Numbered from the stretch's first letter, positions 39,718-48,549 are shown. The stretch is DNA of 64,000 nucleotides from Burkholderiaceae bacterium (GCA_023150375.1 JAKLLA010000017.1:1-64000), one strand, 5' to 3'. Numbers and translations are program-made. Notes: generated from the letters alone by a model not told the origin.

Positions 39718-39748
39718 CGTTCGAGCCATGCCAGGAGGTTAACCCCGG

Positions 39749-40993
39749 ATGTCGATCCACGATCGCCTGCACCACCCCGAGGCCGCGCTATTGCGCCAGG
39801 GCGACGCGGCGGCGCTGGGCGCCGCGCTGGCGGCCAGCCGCGCCGACACGCTGGCCACCTTCGAGGCCTGGCGCCGCGCCCTGCCCGAACTGGCCGTGCC
39901 GCTGCGTGACGCGCTGAACCCGCCGCTCTGGGAGCTCGGCCACATCGGCTGGTTCGAGGCGTTCTGGCTGGCGCGCAATCCCGAGCGCCACCGCGGCGTG
40001 GCCGCCGATCCCGAGGCGCCTCGCCCGGACAGCCTGCGCCCCGGTGGCGACGCGCTGTACAACTCCAGCCGGGTGCCGCACGACAGCCGCTGGGCCCTGC
40101 CGCTGCCCGATGCGAGTGCGACCCTGGACGATCTGGCCCGCCAGCGCGCGCAGACGCAGGGCCTGCTTGCCCAGCTCGGGCCGGGCTGCCGCGACGATGC
40201 GGCGCTGTACTTCTTCCGCCTCGCGCTGGCGCACGAGGACATGCACCACGAGGCTGCCCTGTACATGGCGCAGTCGCTCGGCCTGCCGATGGCCGATGTG
40301 CGCTGGCAGGCCGCGCGGCTGAGGCTGCCGCGCCAGCCCATCCGCATGGCGGCGCAGCGCTGGCGGCTCGGCTGGGCCGGGCCGGGCTTTGCGTTCGACA
40401 ACGAGCTGCAGGCGCAGGAACGGGAACTGGACGGCTTCGAGATCGACAGCCGCGTGCTGACCTGGGCCGAGTTCCTGCCCTTCGTCGAGGCGGGCGGCTA
40501 CCGGCAGCCGCAGTGGTGGGACGAGGCCGGTCGGGCCTGGCTGCGCGGCAGCGCGGCCGAGGCGCCGCGCTATCTGCGCTGCGCTGGCAGCGGCTGGCAG
40601 CAGTGGCGCCACGGCGCCTGGCGCGCGCTGCCGGCCGACGAGCCGGCCTGCCACCTGACCTGCTTCGAGGCCGAAGCCTGGTGTGCCTGGGCCGGACGCC
40701 GCCTGCCCACCGAAGCCGAATGGGAGTGCGCCGCGCTGGGGGCGCCGCAGCGCTTTCGCCACGGCGACGTGTGGGAATGGACCGCCAGCAACTTCGAGCC
40801 CTTCGCCGGCTTCGAGCGCCATCCCTACCGTGACTACTCGGCGCCCTGGTTCGGCGGCAGCCGGAGGGTGCTGCGCGGCGGCTCCTTCATGACCCAGCCG
40901 CGGCTGCGCCATCCACGCTATCGCAACTTCTTCCCGCCCGGGCGCAGCGACGTGCCGGCCGGCTTTCGCACCTGCGCCCGGCAGGGCGACTGA
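39749..40993 (+). CDS. senA: Selenoneine synthase SenA (EgtB-like)
   Basis: The 414-residue non-haem iron enzyme joins the selenosugar to hercynine on the way to selenoneine. The N-terminal DinB-like half has HIGWFEAFWL and the iron motif HEDMHHEA (HxxxHxE). The C-terminal FGE-sulfatase half has DVWEWTASNF, RVLRGGSF and a final AGFRTCARQ. The senB-selD genes next door separate SenA from the ergothioneine enzyme EgtB. AGGAGG (39733-39738) precedes the ATG by 10 bases. Confidence 0.92.
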   Translation: MSIHDRLHHPEAALLRQGDAAALGAALAASRADTLATFEAWRRALPELAVPLRDALNPPLWELGHIGWFEAFWLARNPERHRGVAADPEAPRPDSLRPGGDALYNSSRVPHDSRWALPLPDASATLDDLARQRAQTQGLLAQLGPGCRDDAALYFFRLALAHEDMHHEAALYMAQSLGLPMADVRWQAARLRLPRQPIRMAAQRWRLGWAGPGFAFDNELQAQERELDGFEIDSRVLTWAEFLPFVEAGGYRQPQWWDEAGRAWLRGSAAEAPRYLRCAGSGWQQWRHGAWRALPADEPACHLTCFEAEAWCAWAGRRLPTEAEWECAALGAPQRFRHGDVWEWTASNFEPFAGFERHPYRDYSAPWFGGSRRVLRGGSFMTQPRLRHPRYRNFFPPGRSDVPAGFRTCARQGD

Positions 40994-41156
40994 GCATGCC
41001 GCCCGAGTTTCCGGGGCGTGCGGTGTAACTTTCGCGCCGACGGCCGCGACTGGCAGGGCACGGGCGAACCGATGCGTTGGCGCCCGGTCGAAGCGGCAGT
41101 GCCTGGCCCGCCATGCCCGCCGCGACCCCTGACCTGCAACCTGGATCGGCAACACC

Positions 41157-41552
41157 ATGACCCTGCTTTCCACCTCCTTCCTGCGCGGCCTGTGCGCCGC
41201 CGTGGCCCTGACCGCCAGCGCCTGGGCGCAGGCCCTCGAGGTCAAGCCCTTCAGCGCCGAGGCGCTGGCCGCGGCCCAGCAGGCCGGCCAGCCGGTCGCG
41301 GTGCACTTCCATGCCGAGTGGTGCCCCACCTGCAAGCTGCAGGAGAAGGCGCTCACGCAACTGAAGGGCGAGTCCGGCCTGGACCTCACCGTGCTGGTGG
41401 CCGACTACGACAAGGAGAAGGAGCTGAAGAAGGCGATGCGGGTGCGCACCCAGTCCACCCTGGTGGTGTTCCGCGGCACGCAGGAGAAGGCCCGGCTGGC
41501 CGGCGACACCGCGGCCGACAAGATCCGCGCGGCCTTGAAGGCCGCCCTCTGA
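41157..41552 (+). CDS. Exported thioredoxin-fold protein
   Basis: The 131-residue protein has a signal peptide (1-25) and a thioredoxin domain with redox motif WCPTC (Cys56, Cys59). It resembles the C-terminal domain of DsbD. It is followed 16 bases later by a CcdA-like membrane protein, a normal partner that would pass electrons from cytoplasmic thioredoxin to it. Its position between senA and egtD raises the possibility of a reductive role for selenium species, which is inference only. Confidence 0.88.
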   Translation: MTLLSTSFLRGLCAAVALTASAWAQALEVKPFSAEALAAAQQAGQPVAVHFHAEWCPTCKLQEKALTQLKGESGLDLTVLVADYDKEKELKKAMRVRTQSTLVVFRGTQEKARLAGDTAADKIRAALKAAL

Positions 41553-41568
41553 GGCGGGGCGGCGCGTC

Positions 41569-42297
41569 ATGGAGCTGTCCCTGCCCCAGATGGGCCTGAG
41601 CCTGGCCGCCGGCAGCCTGACCACGCTGAGCCCCTGCGTCTTCCCGCTGCTGCCGCTGGTGCTGGGCGGGGCGCTGCAGGGGCACCGGCTCGCGCCGGTG
41701 GCGCTGGGGCTGGGCATGGCCGGCTCCTTCGCGCTGATCGGCATGCTGCTGGGCGCGCTCGGCCCTGCGCTGGGGCTGGACGGCGACGTGATCCGCCTGG
41801 CTGGCGCCTGGCTGCTGATCGGCTTCGCGCTGGTGATGCTGATCCCGGCCTGGAGCGAGCGCTTCACGAACTGGATGATGCCCCTTGCCAGCAGCGCCAA
41901 CGCCGCCTCGTCGCGGCTGTCCGGCGCATCGCTGGGCAGCGCCCTGCTGCTGGGTGGCGTGCTCGGCCTGGTCTGGAGCCCCTGCTCGGGCCCGCTGCTG
42001 GCCTCCGCGCTGACGCTGGTGGCCAGCGAGGGCGGCGTGGCCCGCGGCGGCCTGGTGCTGGGCCTGTTCGGCATCGGTGCGGCGATGCCGCTGGTGGCGG
42101 TGGCCTATGCCTCGCGCGCCGGCTTCGACCGCGCCCGCGGCTGGGTGCTGGGCCACATCGAGCGGGTCAAGAAGGGCTTCGCGCTGCTGCTCGGCCTGAT
42201 GGGTCTGGCCATCCTGAGCGGCGCCGACAAGTGGCTGGAAGCGCGCGTGAACAACTGGCTGCCCGAGTCCTGGCTGGGGCTGACGGTGGCGATCTGA
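41569..42297 (+). CDS. CcdA/DsbD-type transmembrane electron carrier
   Basis: The 242-residue protein has six or more membrane helices and the paired Cys-Pro motifs LSPCVFPLLP (Cys23) and WSPCSGPLL (Cys139), which form the membrane disulfide shuttle of CcdA/DsbD. It shares an operon with the preceding thioredoxin. Known uses in the family are cytochrome c maturation and periplasmic thiol reduction. Neither can be chosen from sequence, as no ccm genes are near. Confidence 0.88.
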   Translation: MELSLPQMGLSLAAGSLTTLSPCVFPLLPLVLGGALQGHRLAPVALGLGMAGSFALIGMLLGALGPALGLDGDVIRLAGAWLLIGFALVMLIPAWSERFTNWMMPLASSANAASSRLSGASLGSALLLGGVLGLVWSPCSGPLLASALTLVASEGGVARGGLVLGLFGIGAAMPLVAVAYASRAGFDRARGWVLGHIERVKKGFALLLGLMGLAILSGADKWLEARVNNWLPESWLGLTVAI

Positions 42298-42323
42298 GGC
42301 GATCGGCCGTCCGCTGCCGGACC

Positions 42324-43283
42324 TCAGGACGCCAGGAACACCGCGAAGTCGCCCGCCGCATCGCACCAGTGCTGCAGGCGGCGCCAGCCGGCGTCGTGCA
42401 GCAGCGCGGCAAAGCCCTCGGTCGTCCACTTGCAGGCGTTCTCGGTGTGGATGCGCTCGCCTGCCACGAAACGGCGCGCGCCGCCGGGCCAGCGCAGCGT
42501 CAGGTCGCGGCGGGCCTCGAGGTGCATCTCGATGCGCGAGTTCGCCGCGTCGAAGAAGGCGACGTGGCGCCAGTCGCGCAGGTCGAAGTCGCAGCCGGCC
42601 AGGCGGTTCAGGTGGCGCAGCAGGTTGAGGTCGAAGGCGGCCGTGACGCCCAGCGGGTCGTCATAGGCCGCCTCCAGACGCGCCTGGTCCTTCACCAGGT
42701 CCACGCCGATCAGCAGGGCGCCGGCCGGCGCCAGCGCGCGCGCCTCGCGCAGCAGCCGCAGGGCCTCGGGGGGCGTGAAGTTGCCGATGCTCGAGCCGGG
42801 GTAGAAGATCAGTGCGCGGGGATCCTCCCAGCCCGCCGGCAGCGCCAGCCGGGCCGAGAAGTCCAGTCCCAGGCCGGCCATCTCGATGTCCGGGTGGCGC
42901 TGCTGCAGCTGGCCCAGCGCCTCGCCCAGGTAGTCCACCGAGATGTCCAGCGCCAGGTAGCGGCGCGGCTGCAGGACCGGGAACAGGCGCGCCGCCTTGG
43001 CGCAGTTGCCCGCGCCCAGGTCGATCAGCGTGCGGTTGTCGCCACAGGCCGCCCGGGCGGCCGCTGCGATCTCGGCCTCGTGGGTGGACAGGATCTGCGC
43101 CTCGGCGCGGGTCAGGTAGTACTCGTCGAGCTCGGTGATGGCATCGAACAGCCGCGAGCCCAGCGCGTCGTAGAAGAACTTGGGCGACACCCGCGCGGCG
43201 GGCTGCTGCAGGCCGGCCAGGGCCTCGGCGGCCAGTTGCCGGGCATCGATCTGCAGGGTCTGGAGCAGGGTCGGCGAGCGCAT
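42324..43283 (-). CDS. egtD: L-histidine N-alpha-methyltransferase EgtD
   Basis: The 319-residue methyltransferase converts histidine to hercynine with three SAM; the mycobacterial enzyme is 321 residues. The SAM loop LIDLGAGNCAKA, the FYDALGSRLFDAITELDEYY region (residues near 36-55) and FYPGSSIGNFTP are characteristic. ATG 43283 matches the family N-terminus; the longer frame to 43532 is intergenic. Hercynine is the acceptor for SenA, whose gene lies about 1.3 kb away, so the pathway is complete in this island. It diverges from the selenate-type transporter. Confidence 0.93.
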   Translation of the reverse strand: MRSPTLLQTLQIDARQLAAEALAGLQQPAARVSPKFFYDALGSRLFDAITELDEYYLTRAEAQILSTHEAEIAAAARAACGDNRTLIDLGAGNCAKAARLFPVLQPRRYLALDISVDYLGEALGQLQQRHPDIEMAGLGLDFSARLALPAGWEDPRALIFYPGSSIGNFTPPEALRLLREARALAPAGALLIGVDLVKDQARLEAAYDDPLGVTAAFDLNLLRHLNRLAGCDFDLRDWRHVAFFDAANSRIEMHLEARRDLTLRWPGGARRFVAGERIHTENACKWTTEGFAALLHDAGWRRLQHWCDAAGDFAVFLAS

Positions 43284-43464
43284 CGTTCGAGTCGGCCGCA
43301 GCGGCGGGCAAGACACGGTTCGTGCAGCATGCCACGGCTCGAGGTCCAATCGGGGCCTTGCGGCCTGCGTTCGTCGTTGCCGTCGCCGTTCCCGGTTCCC
43401 CCGGTCCCCCCGTTTCCGTTCCCCGCCCCCGTCCATCCGGACCCGCTTCCAGGAGATTTTCGTC
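43284..43464. promoter_or_regulatory. Divergent control region of egtD and the selenate-type transporter
   Basis: This 181-base gap must hold both promoters. It is dominated by pyrimidine-rich direct repeats (variants of CCGTTCCC and GGTTCCCCC, about 43380-43435) with few recognisable promoter hexamers. AGGAGA at 43451-43456 is the ribosome-binding site of the receptor gene. I recognise no operator. Confidence 0.4.
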
Positions 43465-44328
43465 ATGCTGAGCCTGTCGCCTTCCCGCACCTTCAAGTCG
43501 CTGCTGACCTGCGCCCTGCTGGCCTTCGGCATCTCGAGTCATGCCCAGCAGGTCTTCCGCGTCACGGCGATTCCCGACGAGGCGCCGACCGAACTGGCGC
43601 GCAAGGCGGCCCCGCTGATGAAGTACCTGGAGAGCAAGCTGGCGGTGAAGGTGGAGTTCACCCCGGTGACCGACTACGCCGCCTCGGTGGAGGCGCTGGT
43701 CAACCGCAAGGTGGATCTGGCCTGGTTCGGCGGCTTCACCTTCGTGCAGGCGCATGTGCGCTCCGGCGGCAAGGTGATCCCGCTGGTGCAGCGCGAGGAG
43801 GACGAGAAGTTCCGCTCGGTGTTCATCACCAGCGATGCCTCCGTGAACAGCCTGGCCGACCTGAAGGGCAAGGACGTGAGCTTCGGCTCGCAGAGCAGCA
43901 CCTCCGGCCACCTGATGCCGCGCAGCTTCCTGCTGCAGGCCGGCGTCGACCCCGACAAGGCCTTCCGCCGCGTGGCCTACAGCGGCGCCCACGACGCCAC
44001 CATCGCCGCGGTGGCCGCAGGCAAGGTGCAGGCCGGCGCGCTGAACATCTCGGTGTGGGAGAAGTTCGTTGCGGAAAAGAAGGTCGACACCAGCAAGGTG
44101 CGCGCCTTCTACACCACGCCGGCCTACTACGACTACAACTGGACCGTCCATGCCGACATGCCGGCCGCCCTGCAGGCCAAGCTGCGCGACGCCTTCCTGG
44201 CCCTGAGCAAGTCCACGCCCGAGGGCAAGGAGATCCTGGAGCTGCAGCGCGCCACCCGCTTCGTGCCGACGAAGGCCGACAACTACAAGGGCATCGAGGC
44301 CGCGGCGCGCAGCGCCGGGCTGCTCTGA
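43465..44328 (+). CDS. Putative selenate ABC transporter substrate-binding protein (PhnD-like)
   Basis: The 287-residue receptor has a signal peptide (about 1-27) and the PhnD-type fold (VTAIPDEAPTELARKAAPLM, residues near 32-51; VDLAWFGGFTFVQA; GKDVSFGSQSSTSGHLMPR). A clade of this family is annotated as selenate-binding because it clusters with selD. Here it sits in a selD-senBA-egtD island, which fits that use. Phosphonate or phosphite binding is the alternative, but no phn or ptx catabolic genes are nearby. Confidence 0.85.
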   Translation: MLSLSPSRTFKSLLTCALLAFGISSHAQQVFRVTAIPDEAPTELARKAAPLMKYLESKLAVKVEFTPVTDYAASVEALVNRKVDLAWFGGFTFVQAHVRSGGKVIPLVQREEDEKFRSVFITSDASVNSLADLKGKDVSFGSQSSTSGHLMPRSFLLQAGVDPDKAFRRVAYSGAHDATIAAVAAGKVQAGALNISVWEKFVAEKKVDTSKVRAFYTTPAYYDYNWTVHADMPAALQAKLRDAFLALSKSTPEGKEILELQRATRFVPTKADNYKGIEAAARSAGLL

Positions 44329-44339
44329 GTGCAGCGGCG

Positions 44340-45173
44340 ATGAGGGTCGAGACCCAGGGCCTGGGCGTGCGCCATCCGGCCGCCCGTGCCGAGGCCCGCG
44401 CGGCGCTGGCGCCGCTCGAGTTGCGCATCGACGCGGGTGAGCAGGTGGCGGTGATCGGGCCCTCCGGCGCCGGCAAGACCAGCCTGCTGCATGCCCTGGC
44501 CTGTGCGCTGCCGCCGGCCCAGGGCCGGCTGCGGCTGGACGGCGTCGATCCCTGGGCGCTGCCGCGCCGCGGCCTGCAGCGGCTGCGTGGCCGGCTGTTC
44601 CTGGCGCCGCAGACGCCGCCGCTGCCGCCACGCCAGCGCGTGGTCACGGCGGTGCTGGCCGGTCGCCTGCCCGCGATGGGACTGGCGGCCAGCCTGGCGT
44701 CGCTGTTCTATCCCCGCGACATTCCGGCGGCGCACGAGGCACTCGCCGCTTTCGACCTGGCCGACAAGCTCTTCGAGCGGGTCGATCGCCTCTCCGGCGG
44801 CGAGCGCCAGCGCGTCGGCCTGGCGCGCACGCTGCTGGCGCCGGCCTCGCTGTGGCTGATCGACGAGCCCCTGTCGGCGCTGGACCCGGCGCGCTCGCGC
44901 CAGGCGCTGGCCGCGCTGACCGGCCAGGCCCGCGCGCGCGGCGCCACGCTGGTGGCCACGCTGCACCAGGTCGAGCTGGCGCTGCAGGCCTTCCCGCGCG
45001 TGATCGGCCTGCGCGACGGTGCACTGGCCTTCGACCTGCCGGCGTCCCAGGTGAGCCCGGCGCGGCTGGCGGCGCTCTACGCCCAGCACGAGGAGGAGCT
45101 GCGCGCGCCGCCCCCGCCCGCCGAGGCGTCGCTCCCGGCCGCTGCGGCCCCGGTGGTGATGCACTGCCGCTGA
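44340..45173 (+). CDS. ABC transporter ATP-binding protein of the selenate-type importer (PhnC-like)
   Basis: The 277-residue ATPase has Walker A GPSGAGKTS, signature LSGGERQR and Walker B LIDEPLSALD. It follows the receptor gene by 11 bases and precedes two permease genes, giving a complete importer. The C-terminus ends in an Ala/Pro-rich tail. A 122-base gap follows before the first permease. Confidence 0.88.
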   Translation: MRVETQGLGVRHPAARAEARAALAPLELRIDAGEQVAVIGPSGAGKTSLLHALACALPPAQGRLRLDGVDPWALPRRGLQRLRGRLFLAPQTPPLPPRQRVVTAVLAGRLPAMGLAASLASLFYPRDIPAAHEALAAFDLADKLFERVDRLSGGERQRVGLARTLLAPASLWLIDEPLSALDPARSRQALAALTGQARARGATLVATLHQVELALQAFPRVIGLRDGALAFDLPASQVSPARLAALYAQHEEELRAPPPPAEASLPAAAAPVVMHCR

Positions 45174-45295
45174 ACGTTGCCGACGATGCCCGGCTGCGAC
45201 GTTCCCCTCCACCCGCGCGCTGCCCCCGGATCGCGACGCGTGCGATCCCGCCTCGGACACCACCTCGGGTATCCTGTGCAGCCCTTTTCCCGTCC

Positions 45296-46138
45296 ATGAA
45301 CGCTGCCACCCTGTCTTCCTCCGACCCGCGGCTGCGCGACCCGGCGCTCTGGCCCCGCCTGGCCTGGACCAGCGCCGCACTGGTGCTGCTCTGGCCACTG
45401 GCCGTGGCCTGCGAGTTCCGGCCCTGGCGGCTGTTCGAGGCGGAGAACCTGCGCGTGGCGGGCCGCTTCCTGGCCGACTTCCTGCCCCCGGCGCTGGGGA
45501 CCGAGTTCCTCTGGCTGGTGGCGCGCGAGACCTGGCGCACCGTGGCCATTGCCACCGCCGGCATCACGCTGGCATTGCTGATCGCGCTGCCAGCCACCCT
45601 GATGACCGCCCGTGCGCTGTCGGTCTCGGCGCTGTCGGGGCGCATGGCCACCGCGCCCTTCCTGCTGCGCCAGGCGCTGCGCTGGAGCCTGATCGTGCTG
45701 CGCTCGGTCCCGGAGCTGGTCTGGGCGCTGGTGTTCGTGCGCGTCGTCGGGCTGGGCCCCACCGCGGGCGTGCTGGCCATCGCGCTGACCTACGGCGGCA
45801 TGCTCGGCAAGGTCTACGGCGAGATCCTCGACAGCGGCGAGCCCCAGGCCACCGAAGCGCTGCTGCGCAACGGCAGCGGCCGCCTGCAGGCCTTCTTCTA
45901 CGGCCTGCTGCCCCAGAACGCGGGGGAGCTGACCTCCTACACCGTCTACCGCTGGGAATGCGCGATCCGCTCCTCGGTGGTGCTCGGTTTCGTCGGGGCG
46001 GGCGGGCTGGGCCAGCAGCTCGACAGCTCGATGAAGATGTTCGCCGGCGGCGAAGTGGCCACCATGCTGGCGGTCTTCGTCGGCCTGGTGGCGCTGGCCG
46101 ACCGGGGCAGTGCGGCGCTGCGCCGTGTGCTTGCCTGA
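45296..46138 (+). CDS. ABC transporter permease 1 of the selenate-type importer (PhnE-like)
   Basis: The 280-residue inner-membrane protein has about six helices and the permease loop ECAIRSSVVLGFVGAGGLGQ (residues near 221-240) that docks on the ATPase. It is of the PhnE type and is followed by a second, diverged copy, a two-permease arrangement seen in PhnE-type importers. The ATG at 45296 has no strong ribosome-binding site. Confidence 0.88.
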   Translation: MNAATLSSSDPRLRDPALWPRLAWTSAALVLLWPLAVACEFRPWRLFEAENLRVAGRFLADFLPPALGTEFLWLVARETWRTVAIATAGITLALLIALPATLMTARALSVSALSGRMATAPFLLRQALRWSLIVLRSVPELVWALVFVRVVGLGPTAGVLAIALTYGGMLGKVYGEILDSGEPQATEALLRNGSGRLQAFFYGLLPQNAGELTSYTVYRWECAIRSSVVLGFVGAGGLGQQLDSSMKMFAGGEVATMLAVFVGLVALADRGSAALRRVLA

Positions 46139-46156
46139 AGCCGGAAGGCCGTTCCG

Positions 46157-46984
46157 ATGCGCGACCAGCCCGCTGCCAACCCACCGTACAAGCTGCCGCC
46201 GCCGCTGTTCGACGCCCGCTGCCGGGCCTGCTGGATCGTCGCCGGCCTGATCGGGCTGGTGCTGGCGAGCTTCTGGAGCCTGGACCTGCAGGTGGCGGCC
46301 TTCTTCTCCGCCGAGTCGGCCCGCTCGATGGGCCGCTTCCTGGGCGAGTTCTTCCCGCCGGATCTCGCGACGCCCTTCCTGGCCAAGGTGGCGGCGGCCA
46401 CCGTCGAGACCCTGGCGATGTCGGCGCTGGGCACGCTGCTGGCGGCGCTGGCCGGTCTGGCGCTGGCCCTGCCGGCAGCGCGCCTGCACGACGGCGACCG
46501 CGCCCTGGCCCGCGCGCCCACCCGGCTGCTGCTCAATGCGCTGCGTGCCATTCCCGAGCTGGTCTGGGCGGCGCTGCTGCTGATCTCCGCCGGCCTGGGT
46601 CCGCTGGCCGGTACGCTGGCACTGGCCCTGCACACCACTGGCGTGCTCGGCCGCCTGTTCGCCGAGGCGATCGAGAACGCACCGCCCGGGCCCGGCGACG
46701 CCCTGCGTGCCCAGGGCGTGGGCCTGCTGAAGGTGACGGCCTACGCCACGCTGCCGCAGGTGCTGCCGCAACTGGTCAGCTACAGCCTGTACCGCTGGGA
46801 GAACAACATCCGCGCCGCCGCGGTGCTGGGCGTGGTCGGCGCCGGCGGCCTGGGCCAGCTGCTGGCCTTCCACATGGGCCTGTTCCACATGAACAAGACC
46901 GCCACCATCCTCGCGGCCATGCTGCTGCTGGTGGCGCTGGTGGACGCGCTGAGCTACGCCTCGCGGCGCTGGCTGATGCGGTGA
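46157..46984 (+). CDS. ABC transporter permease 2 of the selenate-type importer (PhnE-like)
   Basis: The 275-residue permease is a paralogue of the one before it: the docking loop NNIRAAAVLGVVGAGGLGQL (residues near 215-234) aligns directly. The two probably form a heterodimer. The gap to the first permease is 18 bases. Its stop is followed closely by an ATP-grasp gene on the same strand. Confidence 0.88.
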   Translation: MRDQPAANPPYKLPPPLFDARCRACWIVAGLIGLVLASFWSLDLQVAAFFSAESARSMGRFLGEFFPPDLATPFLAKVAAATVETLAMSALGTLLAALAGLALALPAARLHDGDRALARAPTRLLLNALRAIPELVWAALLLISAGLGPLAGTLALALHTTGVLGRLFAEAIENAPPGPGDALRAQGVGLLKVTAYATLPQVLPQLVSYSLYRWENNIRAAAVLGVVGAGGLGQLLAFHMGLFHMNKTATILAAMLLLVALVDALSYASRRWLMR

Positions 46985-47031
46985 GGATCTCGGACCCGCC
47001 GACCGCATCGCCGCCCTATCGCCTTGCCCCC

Positions 47032-48459
47032 ATGAGCCGGCTCCCTCGCGTGGGTACCCTGTTCGCCTTCGACTGGGACGCCCAGGGCTACGCCGCGCTG
47101 GCGTCGCGCTGGCGCTGCGACCGGGCCGGCTTCGACCTGTTCAGTTTCCCGAGCAATGCCCGGCTGATCGGCTTCGACCTGGATCGCTTCGCCGCGGCGC
47201 AGGCCCGGCGCGGGCGGCGGCTGGGCTGGGCCGGGGTGGTGTCGCACCACGAGCAGTTCGGTGCGCTGGCCGCCGCGCTGGTGGCCGAGCGGCTCGGCCT
47301 GCCCGGCCCGCGGCCCGAGGCCATCCTGGCCGCCCAGCACAAGCTGCATGCCCGCCGCGTGCTGCAGCAGGTCGCGCCCGAGGCGGCCCTGCCGGCCCGG
47401 CCGCTGCCCTGCGCCTACGGCGAGGACATTCCGCAGGGGCTGGACTACCCCGCCTACGTCAAGCCGGTCAAGGCGGCGTTCTCGGTGCTGGCGCGGCGGG
47501 TGGATTCGCGCGAGGAACTGCAGCGCCACACCCGCTTCGGCCGGCGCGAGCTGTGGGTGATCCGCCACCTGGTCGAGCCCTTCGAGCGCGTCTGCCGCCG
47601 CCGCCTGCCCGAGGCCGGCACGGCGCACCGGATGATGCTGGAGGCCCCCTTGCCGCCCGACACGCCGCAGTACAACCTCGACGGCTGGGTGCACCGCGGT
47701 CGCGCCCATGCGCTGGGTGTGGTCGATGCGGTGATGTACCCGGGCACCCAGGCCTTCATGCGCTGGGAGCATCCCAGCCGGCTGGACGCGGCGGTGCAGG
47801 CGCGTGCGCTGGACGTGGCGCAGCGCTTCCTGAGCGCCATCGGCTTCGACCAGGGGCTGTTCAACCTGGAGTTCTTCCACGACCCGGTGACCGATCGCCT
47901 CAGCGTGATCGAACTCAACCCCCGCCTGGCCTCGCAGTTCGGCGACCTGTACCGGCGTGTGCAGGGGCGCGATCCGCACGAGATGGCGCTGCAGCTGGCC
48001 GTGGGCGGCGACCCCGACGCCCTGCCGCGCCGCCGCCCCACGGCCGGCGCTGCGGCCAGCCTGGTCTACCGCAGCCTGCGCCCCGGCGACGAACCGCCGA
48101 TGCCCGATGCAGCCCGGCGCGCCGCCTTCGCGCGCGCCCATCCGGACGGCCTGCTGTTCACCCTGCCCAAGACCGGCCATGCATTGGCGCGCGAGTACAA
48201 ATGGCTGGGCAGCCACCGCTATGGCCTGGTGCACCTGGGCGGGCGCGACGCGCAGCACCTGCGCGAGCGGGCCGAACACGCCAGCCTGCTGCTGGGCTGG
48301 CCGCCGCCTTATGCCGCCGAGGCCTTGCGGTCGACGGCCGCGCCGGGGGCCTCGAAGGCTTCGACCGGCGGCCTTGCGCAGCGCTTGCCTGGCGCGCAGG
48401 CCCGCGGTCCGGCGGGCGAGCGGGCCGGGCCGGCGGCGCGCATCCAGCCGCTGCGCTGA
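47032..48459 (+). CDS. ATP-grasp ligase of unknown substrate
   Basis: The 475-residue protein has an ATP-grasp core: PAYVKPVKAAFS gives the ATP-contacting Lys, and NLEFFHDPVTDRLSVIELN carries the Glu/Asn metal ligands near residue 290. Such enzymes join a carboxylate to an amine or thiol through an acyl phosphate. The ATG lies 47 bases after the permease stop; a GTG at 46981 overlapping that stop is in frame too. The C-terminal 120 residues are family-specific, then Ala/Gly-rich. Its place behind the selenium transporter is suggestive but unproven. Confidence 0.8.
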   Translation: MSRLPRVGTLFAFDWDAQGYAALASRWRCDRAGFDLFSFPSNARLIGFDLDRFAAAQARRGRRLGWAGVVSHHEQFGALAAALVAERLGLPGPRPEAILAAQHKLHARRVLQQVAPEAALPARPLPCAYGEDIPQGLDYPAYVKPVKAAFSVLARRVDSREELQRHTRFGRRELWVIRHLVEPFERVCRRRLPEAGTAHRMMLEAPLPPDTPQYNLDGWVHRGRAHALGVVDAVMYPGTQAFMRWEHPSRLDAAVQARALDVAQRFLSAIGFDQGLFNLEFFHDPVTDRLSVIELNPRLASQFGDLYRRVQGRDPHEMALQLAVGGDPDALPRRRPTAGAAASLVYRSLRPGDEPPMPDAARRAAFARAHPDGLLFTLPKTGHALAREYKWLGSHRYGLVHLGGRDAQHLRERAEHASLLLGWPPPYAAEALRSTAAPGASKASTGGLAQRLPGAQARGPAGERAGPAARIQPLR

Positions 48460-48549
48460 TCCGCAGGTCGCCGCAAGGGCCCCGGGCGGCGGCCCTGCGG
48501 GGTATCGGCAGTGGCGGCGGCCGAGCCCGAAACCGGACAATCGCGCCCC

